Assembly: GCF_004342985.1 (NCBI RefSeq)
Contig: NZ_SMBO01000001.1
Span: 186,001 to 250,000, forward strand
Source: Novosphingobium sp. PhB57
GTDB lineage: Bacteria; Pseudomonadota; Alphaproteobacteria; Sphingomonadales; Sphingomonadaceae
Reading direction: 5' to 3'
Length of the DNA stretch: 64,000 nucleotides
Shown here: piece after piece, positions 30,092 to 39,472 of the stretch
Layout: each line of letters starts with the position of its first letter
Position numbering within the stretch: position 1 is the stretch's first letter
The notes under the pieces: generated by a model
Seen by the model: only the letters and a program-made list of their open reading frames with translations
Databases searched by the model: none
What the model was told of the DNA's origin: nothing
Position numbers and translations under genes: made by a program

Positions 30092-31321
30092 TCAGCGTGC
30101 CTGCTCCTGACGCGGCTGGGCGATCCACTTGCCCGAATTGGCATATTCCGGCCGCACGCCCTGGGTCTCGGGCAAGTTGCTGGCCTTGTAGAGCGACTCG
30201 CCACCGCGATCCCGCACGTCGCTGGCATAGACGGGCGCGCGCTCCGCACCCGTGGAAGGGGTGGCGGAGGGCATGGCGGGCGAAGGCGCAGCGGCCTGCC
30301 CGGGGCGGAGCGCCTCGGCGGTGCCGAAGCTGCGCTGCACGGCCAGCGGGTCCAGTGCGGCGGTGGCGAGGGCCGAGGCGGCGGACTCGTCGCGGCGATG
30401 CGGGGCGGCCAGCGGCTCGCCGCCGAAATAGGCGAAGCGGAACGCGGCAGGGCGGCCCGCGGCGCCGTTGAAGGCATAGAAACGATGGGCGCCGATGGTG
30501 GTCAGATAGTGCAGGCTCGGGGCCCAGTAGGGATTGACCTGGATCGTGTGATAATGCGTCGCCAGCCCGATCGGCATATAGACTTCGCCAGACAGCGCGG
30601 CGCGGGCGACGGATTCGGCACGCTGCCAGAAGAAGCGCTGCGGCGCGCGGGCCAGCGATCCGTCGCAGGCGAAGGAGAACTGGCAGCCGGTCGGCCGCTC
30701 CGAACCCTGGTAGACGACGCCGCAGACGGTCTTGGGATAGGCCGGATGGGCCACGCGGTTGAGCACGACCTGGGCCACGGCGCGCTGGCCGCCGTCGGGC
30801 TCGCTGGCGGCTTCGTAATAGATCGCCGCCGTCAGGCACTGGAGCGCGCGGCTGCGGTCCACCCCGGAATTGTCGACCCGCAGGGCGCGGGCGACCGGGC
30901 CGGGGCCGCCGGTTCCGTCATCCGCGTCGGAATGGATGCCTTCGCCTATCTTGAGCACGGGCTGCTCGGCTTCGAGATAGTAATAGGCAGAGCCGGGGAA
31001 GCTGGCGCCGGCCTGCTCGAAGGGCATGGGCAGAACGGGCGCGCCGCCGGTTTCTGTCCCGGAGGCGGTGAGGCGGTCCCAGGCTTCGGCCGGGGCGAAG
31101 GAAGGCGCGGCGAAGGCAGGCAGGGCCACGGCGACGAGCGCGGCCGAGCCGAGCGTCCAGCGCCGCCGCCTGCGTTGCAGCCGCTTGCGTCCGCCGCGCA
31201 CGAAATGGCCCTGGAAATCGCGGGGACGCGGCTCCCAGGTTTCGGTGCAGGCAGGAAGGGCGGCAGCGGTCACTCGGGTCCTTTCGGCGCATCGTCGGCC
31301 AGCGCGGATTTCGCGTTCCAT
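30092..31321 (-). CDS. SleB-type cell wall hydrolase
   Basis: From the ATG at 31321 the protein has 409 residues. A basic cytoplasmic N-terminus (GGRKRLQRRRRRW) is followed by one membrane helix or uncleaved signal (TLGSAALVAVALPAFAAP) and a linker. The Hydrolase_2/SleB domain reads CLTAAIYYEAASEPDGGQ, then AVAQVVLNRVAHPAYPKTVC, CQFSFACDGS and ATHYHT. The Glu in YYEA is the expected catalytic acid. It would cleave peptidoglycan from the periplasmic side. In a non-spore former such proteins act in wall remodelling. The C-terminal 100 residues look disordered. A longer frame start at 31498 is possible but less likely. Confidence 0.85.
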   Translation of the reverse strand: MEREIRAGRRCAERTRVTAAALPACTETWEPRPRDFQGHFVRGGRKRLQRRRRRWTLGSAALVAVALPAFAAPSFAPAEAWDRLTASGTETGGAPVLPMPFEQAGASFPGSAYYYLEAEQPVLKIGEGIHSDADDGTGGPGPVARALRVDNSGVDRSRALQCLTAAIYYEAASEPDGGQRAVAQVVLNRVAHPAYPKTVCGVVYQGSERPTGCQFSFACDGSLARAPQRFFWQRAESVARAALSGEVYMPIGLATHYHTIQVNPYWAPSLHYLTTIGAHRFYAFNGAAGRPAAFRFAYFGGEPLAAPHRRDESAASALATAALDPLAVQRSFGTAEALRPGQAAAPSPAMPSATPSTGAERAPVYASDVRDRGGESLYKASNLPETQGVRPEYANSGKWIAQPRQEQAR

Positions 31322-31525
31322 CGGGTCATCGCGCACCTTGCGCCTAACCTGCTTTGCCGGGCGCGGCATCCCTGGAAATCGGCGCGTCCCGAAGCGGTAC
31401 AGCGGGCAGCGATAGGCTGAATCGCTTAAGAGTTTGTTTGCGATCTTCCCCGGCGATACCGCCGCGCCGCCCTTTGCGCCGCTTGCCAATCCCCCCACTG
31501 CCCAGTATCGGCACTCGCGACGTCA

Positions 31526-31706
31526 TGGGTGGCCCGGAGCCGGGCCCCGGGTTTCGTGAAAAGGGAACCCTGGTGGGAATTTCGGCGCAAGTCCGAAGCT
31601 GCCCCCGCAACTGTAACCGGGGAGCGCCCCTGCCACGCTATGCCACTGGGTCACACCGGGAAGGCCGCAGGCGGCGCGAAGATCCGGGAGCCAGGAGACC
31701 TGCCTT
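31526..31706 (+). ncRNA. Cobalamin (vitamin B12) riboswitch
   Basis: The conserved landmarks appear in order. GAAAAGGGAACCCTGGTG lies near 31557-31575 and GGGAATTTC follows. The hallmark GCTGCCCCCGCAACTGTAA is at 31598-31616, CCACTG at 31643-31648, GGGAAGGC at 31658-31665, and the B12-box segment GAGCCAGGAGACCTGCC at 31688-31704. Adenosylcobalamin binding is expected to shut down the downstream btu operon. It lies 115 bases before the btuB start, so control at translation or transcription are both possible. Confidence 0.95.
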
Positions 31707-31820
31707 TGACGGTCGTTCCGCAGCCGGGCGGGGTGTCCCGGCATGCAGCGAGCACGCGCATGAGGAAAAGCGCGCGTCTCCGCCATGGACGGCAAAGTCG
31801 TTCAGGTTGGAGGAATACGC

Positions 31821-33641
31821 GTGAAGTACCTGTTTCTGCTGGGGACGGCTCTTGCCGTCTCGACCCCCGCTTTCGCGGATGAAGCCGCAATCGATAGTAT
31901 CGTCGTCACCGCGACGCGCACCGAAACCCCCACCAGCGAGATCGGCCAGTCCGTCTCGGTCATCACCCGCGAGGATATCGAGCGCACCCAGGCGGTCACC
32001 GCGACCGACATCCTGGCCCGCCTGCCGGGCGTGACTTTCGCCCAGTCGGGCGGTTTCGGCCAGCCGGCCAGCGTGTTCATCCGCGGTGCCGAGAACGCGC
32101 AGAGCCTTGTGCTGATCGACGGTGTGCGCATCAACGATCCCGGCGACGTGGGCGGCGGCTTCGACTTCGGCAGCCTGACCGTCGGCCAGTTCGACCGCAT
32201 CGAAGTGGTGCGCGGATCGTCCGGCGTGCTCTGGGGCAGCCGCGCGATCGGCGGCGTCATCAACCTCATCACCGCGCGCCCGACCGAGCAGTGGACCGCG
32301 CGCGGCCAGGCCGAATACGGCTGGCGCGACCAGAAGCAGCTCGGTGCCTCGGCGGCGGGCAAGGTCGGCCCGGTGGGCCTGACCCTGGGCGGCAACTGGC
32401 TCAAGGGCGACGGCTACTCCGCTTTCGACGAACGCCTCGGCGGCCAGGAGAAGGACGGCTTCGAGAGCAAGAGCGCCAACGCCCGCGCCGAAGTGGAGCT
32501 GGTGAGCGGTCTTACCGCCGATGCCGGGACGTACTGGACCAAGGCCAATTACGATTACGACAACACCGGCGCCGATGCCCTGAACGTGGGCATGAAGCGC
32601 GACACCGTGGGCTATGCCAACTTGCGCTACAAGGGGCTGGACGGCCGCCTCAGCGCGCGCCTGGGCTATGGCCTCACCGATACGCGCCGCATTTCGGACG
32701 ATGCCGTCTTCGGTCCCTACACCACCAATGGCCGCGCCGACCGTTTCGAGGGTCAGGTCTCCTACACCCCCATCGACATGGCCAGCATTCTCGTCGGCGC
32801 CGAGACGGAGAAGCAGAAGTTCTCCGACAATTACGGTTCGAAGGATTCGACCTCGATCGACAGCTACTTCGGCATGCTGACCCTGCGCCCCGTCACCGGG
32901 CTGACGCTGAACGGCGGCCTGCGCTATGACGACAATTCGGACTTCGGCCACAAGACCACCTTCTCGGCCAACGGTGCCTGGGTGATCGGCGGCAGCGAGG
33001 AAGCGCCGATCCTGCGCGCCAGCTACGGAGAAGGCTTCAAGGCGCCGTCGCTCTACCAGCTCTATTCCAATTCCGGCTTCCGCGCGCTCGATCCCGAGAC
33101 GTCGAAGTCGTGGGATGTCGGCGTGGAGCAGCCCTTTGCGCAAGGCCACGGCACGTTCTCGGTCACTTACTTCGACCGCAAGACGAAGAACCTGATCGAT
33201 TACGACCTGACCGCCTTCAACTACTACAACGTCGGCCGCGCGCGGGCGAAGGGCGTGGAACTGGGCATGCAGGTGAGCGACTGGGAAGGCTTCGACATGA
33301 GCCTTTCGGCCACTTACCTCGACGCTACCAACGAGGTGACCGGCACGCGCCTCGCTCGCCGTCCCAAGACGAACCTCTATGCCAGCCTGGACAAGCACTG
33401 GTCGGACGGCTTCCGCCTCGGTGCGGACTTGCGCGTGGGCGGCGGTCGCTATGACGACATCGCCAATACCTACTACCTCGGCGGCAATGTCGTCGTCGGC
33501 CTGCGCGGCGCCTTCGACGTGACGCAGAACATCCAGGTCTACGGCCGTGTCGAGAACCTGTTCGACGAGCACTATGAAGTGGTGCGGACATATGGCACGC
33601 CGGGCCGCGCGGCTTATGCCGGGGTGCGGGTGAAGATGTGA
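31821..33641 (+). CDS. btuB: TonB-dependent vitamin B12 receptor BtuB
   Basis: The 606-residue outer-membrane receptor has a signal peptide (KYLFLLGTALAVSTPAFA) and a TonB box-like IDSIVVTATRTETP. The plug domain follows (DILARLPGVTFAQSGGFGQ, SVFIRGAENAQSLVLIDGV, GVLWGSRAIGGVINL), then a 22-strand barrel ending ...AYAGVRVKM. The start is the GTG at 31821, preceded by GGAGGAAT. An ATG at 31785 would add 12 residues before the signal peptide and lacks a ribosome site. The upstream cobalamin riboswitch and downstream BtuF/C/D genes fix the substrate as a corrinoid. Its stop overlaps the start of the next gene. Confidence 0.95.
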   Translation: MKYLFLLGTALAVSTPAFADEAAIDSIVVTATRTETPTSEIGQSVSVITREDIERTQAVTATDILARLPGVTFAQSGGFGQPASVFIRGAENAQSLVLIDGVRINDPGDVGGGFDFGSLTVGQFDRIEVVRGSSGVLWGSRAIGGVINLITARPTEQWTARGQAEYGWRDQKQLGASAAGKVGPVGLTLGGNWLKGDGYSAFDERLGGQEKDGFESKSANARAEVELVSGLTADAGTYWTKANYDYDNTGADALNVGMKRDTVGYANLRYKGLDGRLSARLGYGLTDTRRISDDAVFGPYTTNGRADRFEGQVSYTPIDMASILVGAETEKQKFSDNYGSKDSTSIDSYFGMLTLRPVTGLTLNGGLRYDDNSDFGHKTTFSANGAWVIGGSEEAPILRASYGEGFKAPSLYQLYSNSGFRALDPETSKSWDVGVEQPFAQGHGTFSVTYFDRKTKNLIDYDLTAFNYYNVGRARAKGVELGMQVSDWEGFDMSLSATYLDATNEVTGTRLARRPKTNLYASLDKHWSDGFRLGADLRVGGGRYDDIANTYYLGGNVVVGLRGAFDVTQNIQVYGRVENLFDEHYEVVRTYGTPGRAAYAGVRVKM

Positions 33642-34681
33642 TCCTGTCGTCTGCCCTGACGACATCGGTTGGACGGGGCAGGCGCAAGGCCCGCCGGTTC
33701 CTTGTCGTGCTGGCTCTGGCCGGCTCGGCGGCGCTGGCGGGCTGCGGGGGCGGTGACACCACCGAGGCCGCCCCCGCGGTACCGGGCCACGGCGAAAGCG
33801 GGGCGGAGCGCCCCACCATCGTCTCGCTCAACCCCTGCACGGACGCCATCCTGGCCGAAGTGACGGATCCGGGGCAGTTGCTGGCGATCTCCAGCTATAG
33901 CCAGGATCCCGAGAGCAGTTCGATGCCGATCGCCCGCGCGCGCCGGTACCGGGCGATCTCGGGGACGGTGGAGGAAGTGGCGACGATCCATCCCAGGGTG
34001 GTCGTCGCCAGCGCGTTCCTCGACCCTGCGAGCGAGGCGGCATTCCGGCGCCTCGGCTACCGGCTGGTGAAGATGCCGATCGCCTCGGACCTGGGGGCCG
34101 CGCGCGAACAGGTCCGCACGCTGGCACGGCTGGCGGGTCATGCCGCGCTGGGCGAAAGGCTGGTGGCCCGCATCGACGCCGCCGTGCGCCGCGATGCGCC
34201 GCCGCCGGGCTCAGTGCTTCTTCCGGCAATAGTGTGGGAATCCGGTGGACTGGTGGCGGGCGACCAGACCCTGATCGTTGACATGATGAAGCACACCGGC
34301 TTTACGAATATTGCCGGCGCGCGGGGCCTTTCCCAGGCCGATTACCTGCCTCTGGAGCACGTGCTGGCGGACCCTCCGCGCGTGGTCTTCGCGGTGGGCG
34401 ATCCGCTCGCCGAGGAGGACCGAATGTTGCATCATCCGGCGCTCTCCGCGCTGACCAGTACCCGGCGTTTCCTGCTCAGCCGCTCCATTCTCTGGTGCGG
34501 CGGGGCAACCATCCCGCGTGCGCTGGACGAACTGGCCGCCGCGCGCCGCGCGCTTGCGGAAACGGAGACGCTGCCGGCCCACGGGGCAGGCACCGCAACA
34601 GGCCCCGCGACAGGCACCGCAACAGGCACCGCATCGGCCCCCGCAAAAGCCACCGGGCGGATCGTTTCCGCAAGACCATGA
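33638..34681 (+). CDS. btuF: Cobalamin ABC transporter substrate-binding lipoprotein, BtuF-like
   Basis: The 347-residue protein starts at a GTG overlapping the btuB stop. It has a signal with lipobox LAGC (about residue 36), so it is lipid-anchored and not a free periplasmic protein. The class III binding-protein fold begins RPTIVSLNPCTDAILAEV and contains RARRYRAISGTVEEVATIHP and a long bridging helix. It hands corrinoid to BtuCD. The last 30 residues (about 310-340) are a Gly/Thr/Ala repeat from the tandem DNA repeat at 34588-34650, unlikely to be part of the fold. The gene ends in an ATGA overlap with btuC. Confidence 0.85.
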   Translation: MILSSALTTSVGRGRRKARRFLVVLALAGSAALAGCGGGDTTEAAPAVPGHGESGAERPTIVSLNPCTDAILAEVTDPGQLLAISSYSQDPESSSMPIARARRYRAISGTVEEVATIHPRVVVASAFLDPASEAAFRRLGYRLVKMPIASDLGAAREQVRTLARLAGHAALGERLVARIDAAVRRDAPPPGSVLLPAIVWESGGLVAGDQTLIVDMMKHTGFTNIAGARGLSQADYLPLEHVLADPPRVVFAVGDPLAEEDRMLHHPALSALTSTRRFLLSRSILWCGGATIPRALDELAAARRALAETETLPAHGAGTATGPATGTATGTASAPAKATGRIVSARP

Positions 34682-35646
34682 ACCTGCGTTTCGTCCTGCT
34701 GCTGGTCCTCGCGCTCGTCGTCGCGGTGCCGCTGTCCCTGCTGGCCGGGCGGGTGTGGATCAATCCCTTCGCCCCGGAACTGCACAGCGCCTCTGTCATC
34801 CTGCTTCAGCTTCGCCTGCCGCGCGCGGTCCTGGCGCTGGTGCTGGGGGCGGGGCTGGGCGCGGCGGGTGCGGCCATGCAGGGGTATTTGCGCAACCCCC
34901 TGGCGGATCCCGGCCTGTTCGGCATCGCGCCGGGCGCGGCGCTGGGTGCCGTGCTGAGTTTCTGGACCGGCTATGCTTCGGCGCCGTGGATGCTGCCGCT
35001 CTTCGCGCTGATCGGCGCGGGCGGCGCCATGGCGCTGCTGGCGCTGATCGCGGGACGCGGCGGCGGCGTGGCGCTGTTCACCCTGGCCGGCCTCATGGTC
35101 TCCAGTCTCGCCGGCGCGCTGATGAGCCTGGCGATCAGCCTGACGCCGTCGCCTTTCGCCATGAGCGAGATCGTCACCTGGATGATGGGCTCGCTGGCCG
35201 ACCGCTCCTGGCGCGAGGTCTGGATCGCCACGCCGCTGACGCTGGCCGGGATCGGCGTCATCCTGGCGGCGGGACGCGATCTCGACGCGATGACCCTGGG
35301 CGAAATGGCCGCGCGCTCGCTGGGCGTGGAGCCGCTGCGGCTCCAGGCTCTGCTGATCCTGGGCGTGGGCCTCGTCGTCGGTTCGGGGGTGGCGGTAGCC
35401 GGCATCATCGGCTTCGTCGGCCTGATGGTGCCGCACCTCGTGCGCCCGATGACTGACCGCAAACCCTCGTCGCTGATCGTGCCTTCGGCGCTGGCGGGGG
35501 CGCTGCTGCTGCTGGTGGCGGACTGCATCTGCCGGATCATGCCGCTGTCCGGCGGCGAACTGCGGCTGGGCATCGCGCTCAGCCTGCTGGGCGCGCCGTT
35601 CTTCCTGCGCCTGCTGCTGAAGATGCGCCGGGGCATGGTGGCATGA
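34678..35646 (+). CDS. btuC: Cobalamin ABC transporter permease BtuC (FecCD family)
   Basis: The 322-residue protein has about ten membrane helices and the FecCD landmarks: RLPRAVLALVLGAGLGAAGA, MQGYLRNPLADPGLFGIAPG, the cytoplasmic coupling-helix region LGEMAARSLGVEP, and GIIGFVGLMVPHLVRP. The ATG at 34678 overlaps the btuF stop and the stop overlaps the btuD start, so the three genes are translationally coupled. The riboswitch upstream of the operon supports vitamin B12 over siderophore as substrate. Confidence 0.92.
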   Translation: MNLRFVLLLVLALVVAVPLSLLAGRVWINPFAPELHSASVILLQLRLPRAVLALVLGAGLGAAGAAMQGYLRNPLADPGLFGIAPGAALGAVLSFWTGYASAPWMLPLFALIGAGGAMALLALIAGRGGGVALFTLAGLMVSSLAGALMSLAISLTPSPFAMSEIVTWMMGSLADRSWREVWIATPLTLAGIGVILAAGRDLDAMTLGEMAARSLGVEPLRLQALLILGVGLVVGSGVAVAGIIGFVGLMVPHLVRPMTDRKPSSLIVPSALAGALLLLVADCICRIMPLSGGELRLGIALSLLGAPFFLRLLLKMRRGMVA

Positions 35647-36422
35647 GCTTCGGCGCCGACAACGTCACGGTCGCCGGACGGCTCGACGGGGTATCCCTCA
35701 ATTGCCGCCGGGGCATGATCACGGCGATCTGCGGGCCCAACGGTGCGGGCAAATCGACGCTGCTTTCGGTGATCGCCGGATTGCTCAAGCCCGATGCGGG
35801 CAGGGCGGTCATGGGCGGCCGGGCGCTGGCGGCGGTCTCGCTGGCCCAGCGCGCGCAGTGGATCGGCTATCTGCCCCAGACGCCGGAAGTGGCCTGGGAC
35901 GTCTCGGTGGAAGTGCTGATCTCGCTCGGCCGACTGCCCTGGCGCGGTGCGCCCGCCGCCGAAACGCAGGACGCCATCGAGGACGCCATCGCCGCCATGG
36001 ACCTTCAGGAACTGCGCCACCGCCCGGTCTCGACCCTGTCCGGCGGCGAACGCGCGCGGGCGCTGATGGCCCGCGTCCTGGCGACCCAGCCCGGCTGGCT
36101 GCTGGCGGACGAGCCTTTCGCGAACCTCGACCTGGCCCATGGTGCGGCGCTGATGCACCGCTTTCGCCAGCAGGCGCGGGCGGGGCGCGGCGTCGTCCTG
36201 GTGCTGCACGACCTGGCGACGGCGATGAACCATGCGGACCAGGTGCTGGTGCTGGCGAAAGGCCGGGTGGAGGCGGAAGGCCCGCCGGAAATGGCCCTCT
36301 CGCGCGAGGTCATCACCCGCGTGTGGAACTGCCCCGCGCACTGGCTGGGCGACCCCGGCGAGCGCGCCCTCTCGATCGGCGCCCCGGCGCCGCTCGCCGT
36401 GGATTTCCGGCAGCAGTTCTAG
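35643..36422 (+). CDS. btuD: Cobalamin ABC transporter ATP-binding protein BtuD
   Basis: The 259-residue ATPase has Walker A GPNGAGKST (about residues 36-44), a Q-loop near YLPQTPEVAWD, the signature LSGGERARALMARVLA, Walker B WLLADEPFANLD and the switch His in LVLHDLATAMNHAD. It powers corrinoid import through BtuC. It begins in an ATGA overlap with btuC and is the last gene of the riboswitch-controlled operon. The 230 bases after it hold an AT-rich patch (36446-36480) but no further btu gene. Confidence 0.93.
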   Translation: MSFGADNVTVAGRLDGVSLNCRRGMITAICGPNGAGKSTLLSVIAGLLKPDAGRAVMGGRALAAVSLAQRAQWIGYLPQTPEVAWDVSVEVLISLGRLPWRGAPAAETQDAIEDAIAAMDLQELRHRPVSTLSGGERARALMARVLATQPGWLLADEPFANLDLAHGAALMHRFRQQARAGRGVVLVLHDLATAMNHADQVLVLAKGRVEAEGPPEMALSREVITRVWNCPAHWLGDPGERALSIGAPAPLAVDFRQQF

Positions 36423-36656
36423 CGCGCGGGAATGCGGCCGCGGGTTATAATTGCATTTTCCGCAAATATCGTCTATCACCGTCCACGCTGACGTCGCGTG
36501 CGACGGACCATCGGGCAGCCATTGCTCCCCCCTTGTCCCTTACGAGCCTCATGACGCCGGAATGCGCCGAGACGTGCATGCCGCGATGCGCCGGACGAGA
36601 ACGTCCAGAGCGCTTTTCCTGCCCTTGGGGGCCTACGGCTAAACGGGATTCATTCC

Positions 36657-36866
36657 ATGACCGATCCGAGCACTCGTCCTTTCCTCATCACCAAGGATGA
36701 GGATGGGGCCTTCCGCCTTACCGTGAGAACGACGAGGTACAATTCGCGCGGCTATCCGCTGGTGACGGCCACGCTTCAGGACGGCGCGTTCAAGACGGCC
36801 AACGCCGCGCGGGCCTTCGCGCGCGAGAACTTCAATGCCCAGCCCGGCGAATACGCCACGAAGTAA
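36657..36866 (+). CDS. Small conserved hypothetical protein (69 residues)
   Basis: The product starts MTDPSTRPFLITKDEDGAF and has alternating strand-like segments (RLTVRTTRYNSRGYPLV). It ends with a helix (TANAARAFARENFNA). The composition is that of a genuine small soluble protein and G/C prevails at third positions. I do not recognise a family. There is no signal peptide. A weak hairpin (CCGCCGC/GCGGCGG, 36920-36947) lies downstream, between it and the convergent peptidase gene. Confidence 0.6.
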   Translation: MTDPSTRPFLITKDEDGAFRLTVRTTRYNSRGYPLVTATLQDGAFKTANAARAFARENFNAQPGEYATK

Positions 36867-36998
36867 GGCGCGGCCGGTCGAGCCTGCGCCGCCAGGCGCG
36901 GCTCGCCGTGCTCCATGCAAGACCGCCGCCCCGTTTCCGGAGCGGCGGCTTCGTCCGGGCAGGGCCGGCGCGTCGAGCGCCTGCCCGGGATCCGATCC

Positions 36999-39182
36999 TT
37001 ACTGAGCCTTCGGCGCCAGGCCGCGGGCTTCCAGCATCGGTTCGACTTCGGGGTCATGCCCGGTGAAGTCGCGGTAGAGCTGCGCGAAGTCCTTCGTGTG
37101 GCCCTGGCCGAGGAAGGTCTTGCGGATGTGGTCGCCATTGGCGCGCGTCATGCCGCCGTGCTTCTCCACCCAGTCCCAACCGTCGTGAGCGAGCATCTCG
37201 GTCCAGATGTACGAGTAATAGCCCGCAGCATAGCCGTTATCCCAGATATGGCGGAAGTACGGCGTCTTGTAGCGCGGCGGGATCAGGTCGGTGTTGAGCC
37301 CGGTGGCGGCCAGTGCCTTGGCTTCGAAGGTCATCGGCGGCTGCGCGGCTTCTTCCGGCGAGAGCTGGTGCCACTGGATGTCGAGCATCGCTGCCGACAG
37401 CGTCTCGCCCAAGCCGAGGCCCTGGTTGAAGGTGTGCGCGGCCTTGATCTTGGCGATCAGGTCGGCCGGGATCGTCGCGCCGGTCTGGTAGTGCTTGGCG
37501 TAGTGGTTGAGCACGGCCGGAATGGTCGCGAAGTTCTCGTTGAACTGGCTGGGGAACTCCACGAAGTCGCGCGCGGTGTTCGTGCCCGAGAGCGAGGGAT
37601 ACTTCTGGCTGGCGAAGAAGCCGTGAAGTGCGTGGCCGAATTCGTGGAACATGGTTTCCACATCGTCGAAGCTGGCGAGCGCGGGCTGGCCGTCGGCGGG
37701 CGGGGCGATGTTCAGGGTGTTGCTGACGACGGGCTTTTCACCGAGCAGGTATGACTGCTCGACGAAGTTGCTCATCCAGGCGCCGCCCTTCTTGTTGGAG
37801 CGGGCGAAGGGATCGTAATAGAAGATCGCCAGCTGCTTGCCGTCGGCATCGAACACTTCGTAGGCGCGCATGGTCGGGTGGTAGACCGGCAGGTCGGTGC
37901 GGCGCTTGAAGGTCAGGCCGTACGTCTGGTTGGCGGCATAGAACACGCCGTCTTCCAGCGTGCGCCAGACTTCGAAGTAGGGCTTGATCTGGCTTTCGTC
38001 GAGTTCGTACTTCGCCTTGCGGACCTTCTCGGCATAGTAGGACCAGTCCCACGGTGCCAGCGTGACGTTCTGGCCGCCGGCCTTGGTGCCCTCTGCCTTC
38101 ATGGCGGCTTCGAGCATGGCGGCTTCGCGGTCCTGCGTGGCGCGCAGCGCGGGGACGAAGCCCTTCATGAACTCCATCGCCTTGGCGGGCGTCTTCACCA
38201 TGCGGTCGTACATCTGGTACGTCGCGAAGTCGGGCGCGCCCAGCAGTTTGGCCTTCTTCGCGCGCAGGGTCGCCATCTGGGTGACCATGGCGGTCGTGTC
38301 GTATTCGTCGCCGCCCGAGGTGCGGTTGATGCTTGCGTCCCAGAGCTTCTTGCGGCTGTCGCGGTTGGTGAGGCTGGCTAGCGCGGCCTGCTGCGTGGTG
38401 TTGCCCAGCGCCAGCATGAACTTGCCCGCATGGCCCTTTTCGGCGGCGAGCTTGCCGGCGGCGGTGATTTCGGCCTGCGAAAGGCCGTCCAGCTGCGCGG
38501 CCGTGTCGAAGATCGGTGCCTTGGCGGCCGTGGCCGTGGTCAGCTTCTGCGAGAAGGCGGTTTCCAGCTTGGCGATTTCGAGGTTCATCGCCTTCAGCTC
38601 GACCTTCTGCGCGGCCGAGAGCAGGGCGCCGCGGTGGACGAACTTGTCGTATGTGGTCGCCAGCAGCATGGCGTCCTCGCCGGTCAGGGCCTTTCCTGAG
38701 GCGCTGTCATGCACGGCCTTGACGCGGGCGAAGAGCGCATCGTCAAGGTAGATATCGTCGTTCAGCGCAGAAATCTGCGGGCTGACGGCCGTATCGATGG
38801 CATCCAGCGCATCGCTGGTATTGGCCGAGGTGAGCTGGCTGAACACGTTGTAGACGCGGTCGTACAGCGTGCCGGCGCGCTCCATCGAGACGATGGTGTT
38901 CTCGAAAGTCGGCTTGGCCTTGCTGCCGGCGATGGCCTTGATCTCGGCGCGCTTGGCGGCGATGCCGGCTTCGATGGCGGGCTGCCAGTCGCTGTCCTTG
39001 TACTGGGTGAAGTCCGGCGCGTGGAGCGGCAGGGCGCTGGGCTTGGCGAAGGGGCCGTTATAGGCGGGCGCCGTGGCGGCGCTCCTGGCGTCTGTCTTTG
39101 CGGCAGCCGTCATGGAAAATCCTCCAAGCAGGCCGGCGCCGAGCACGAGCGGGGCGGCGGCGGCCATGAGCCGGGTCTTCAT
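36999..39182 (-). CDS. Exported M3 family metallopeptidase (peptidyl-dipeptidase Dcp-like)
   Basis: From the ATG at 39182 (good ribosome site AGGAG) the protein has 727 residues and a signal peptide ending near TAAAKT, so it is periplasmic. The M3 zinc motif is in VETMFHEFGHALHGFFA, with the downstream Glu in the region DFVEFPSQFNENFA. Other oligopeptidase marks are FYYDPFARSNKKGGAWM and YYSYIWTEMLAHDGWDW. Dcp removes C-terminal dipeptides from oligopeptides; the exact specificity here is inferred. The frame extends further upstream to 39299, but that part looks non-coding. Confidence 0.9.
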   Translation of the reverse strand: MKTRLMAAAAPLVLGAGLLGGFSMTAAAKTDARSAATAPAYNGPFAKPSALPLHAPDFTQYKDSDWQPAIEAGIAAKRAEIKAIAGSKAKPTFENTIVSMERAGTLYDRVYNVFSQLTSANTSDALDAIDTAVSPQISALNDDIYLDDALFARVKAVHDSASGKALTGEDAMLLATTYDKFVHRGALLSAAQKVELKAMNLEIAKLETAFSQKLTTATAAKAPIFDTAAQLDGLSQAEITAAGKLAAEKGHAGKFMLALGNTTQQAALASLTNRDSRKKLWDASINRTSGGDEYDTTAMVTQMATLRAKKAKLLGAPDFATYQMYDRMVKTPAKAMEFMKGFVPALRATQDREAAMLEAAMKAEGTKAGGQNVTLAPWDWSYYAEKVRKAKYELDESQIKPYFEVWRTLEDGVFYAANQTYGLTFKRRTDLPVYHPTMRAYEVFDADGKQLAIFYYDPFARSNKKGGAWMSNFVEQSYLLGEKPVVSNTLNIAPPADGQPALASFDDVETMFHEFGHALHGFFASQKYPSLSGTNTARDFVEFPSQFNENFATIPAVLNHYAKHYQTGATIPADLIAKIKAAHTFNQGLGLGETLSAAMLDIQWHQLSPEEAAQPPMTFEAKALAATGLNTDLIPPRYKTPYFRHIWDNGYAAGYYSYIWTEMLAHDGWDWVEKHGGMTRANGDHIRKTFLGQGHTKDFAQLYRDFTGHDPEVEPMLEARGLAPKAQ

Positions 39183-39402
39183 CGGTCTTTTCTCCTGGCT
39201 TCGGCAACCCGAAAGATACAGCTCGAAAGATGCAGCCCGAAAGAAGCAGAGAAGGCCTCCCTGCGGGGTCGCGGGCGGGTGCCGAAAAGTGGTCAACACA
39301 CGGGGTTGAAGCGGAGAAAACCGAGAGGTGCAAGGGCTGGAGCGCGTGCAGGAATGCCATTGCGCAAATGACGCATGCGACGTTTATTCGCGGAAAGGAA
39401 TA

Positions 39403-39437
39403 CGCGCCGGAGCGCAATCAAGTTGCGCTCCGGCGCG
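39403..39437 (-). terminator. Perfect 15-bp hairpin upstream of the M3 peptidase gene
   Basis: CGCGCCGGAGCGCAA (39403-39417) and its exact complement (39423-39437) enclose a 5-base loop. It lies 35 bases past the stop of the small minus-strand gene at 39473-39631 and is followed on that strand by TATTCC. It probably ends that transcript before the M3 peptidase promoter. Confidence 0.6.
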
Positions 39438-39472
39438 CCGTCAGGTCGCTCCGACAGGGGGAATCGGTCCGG

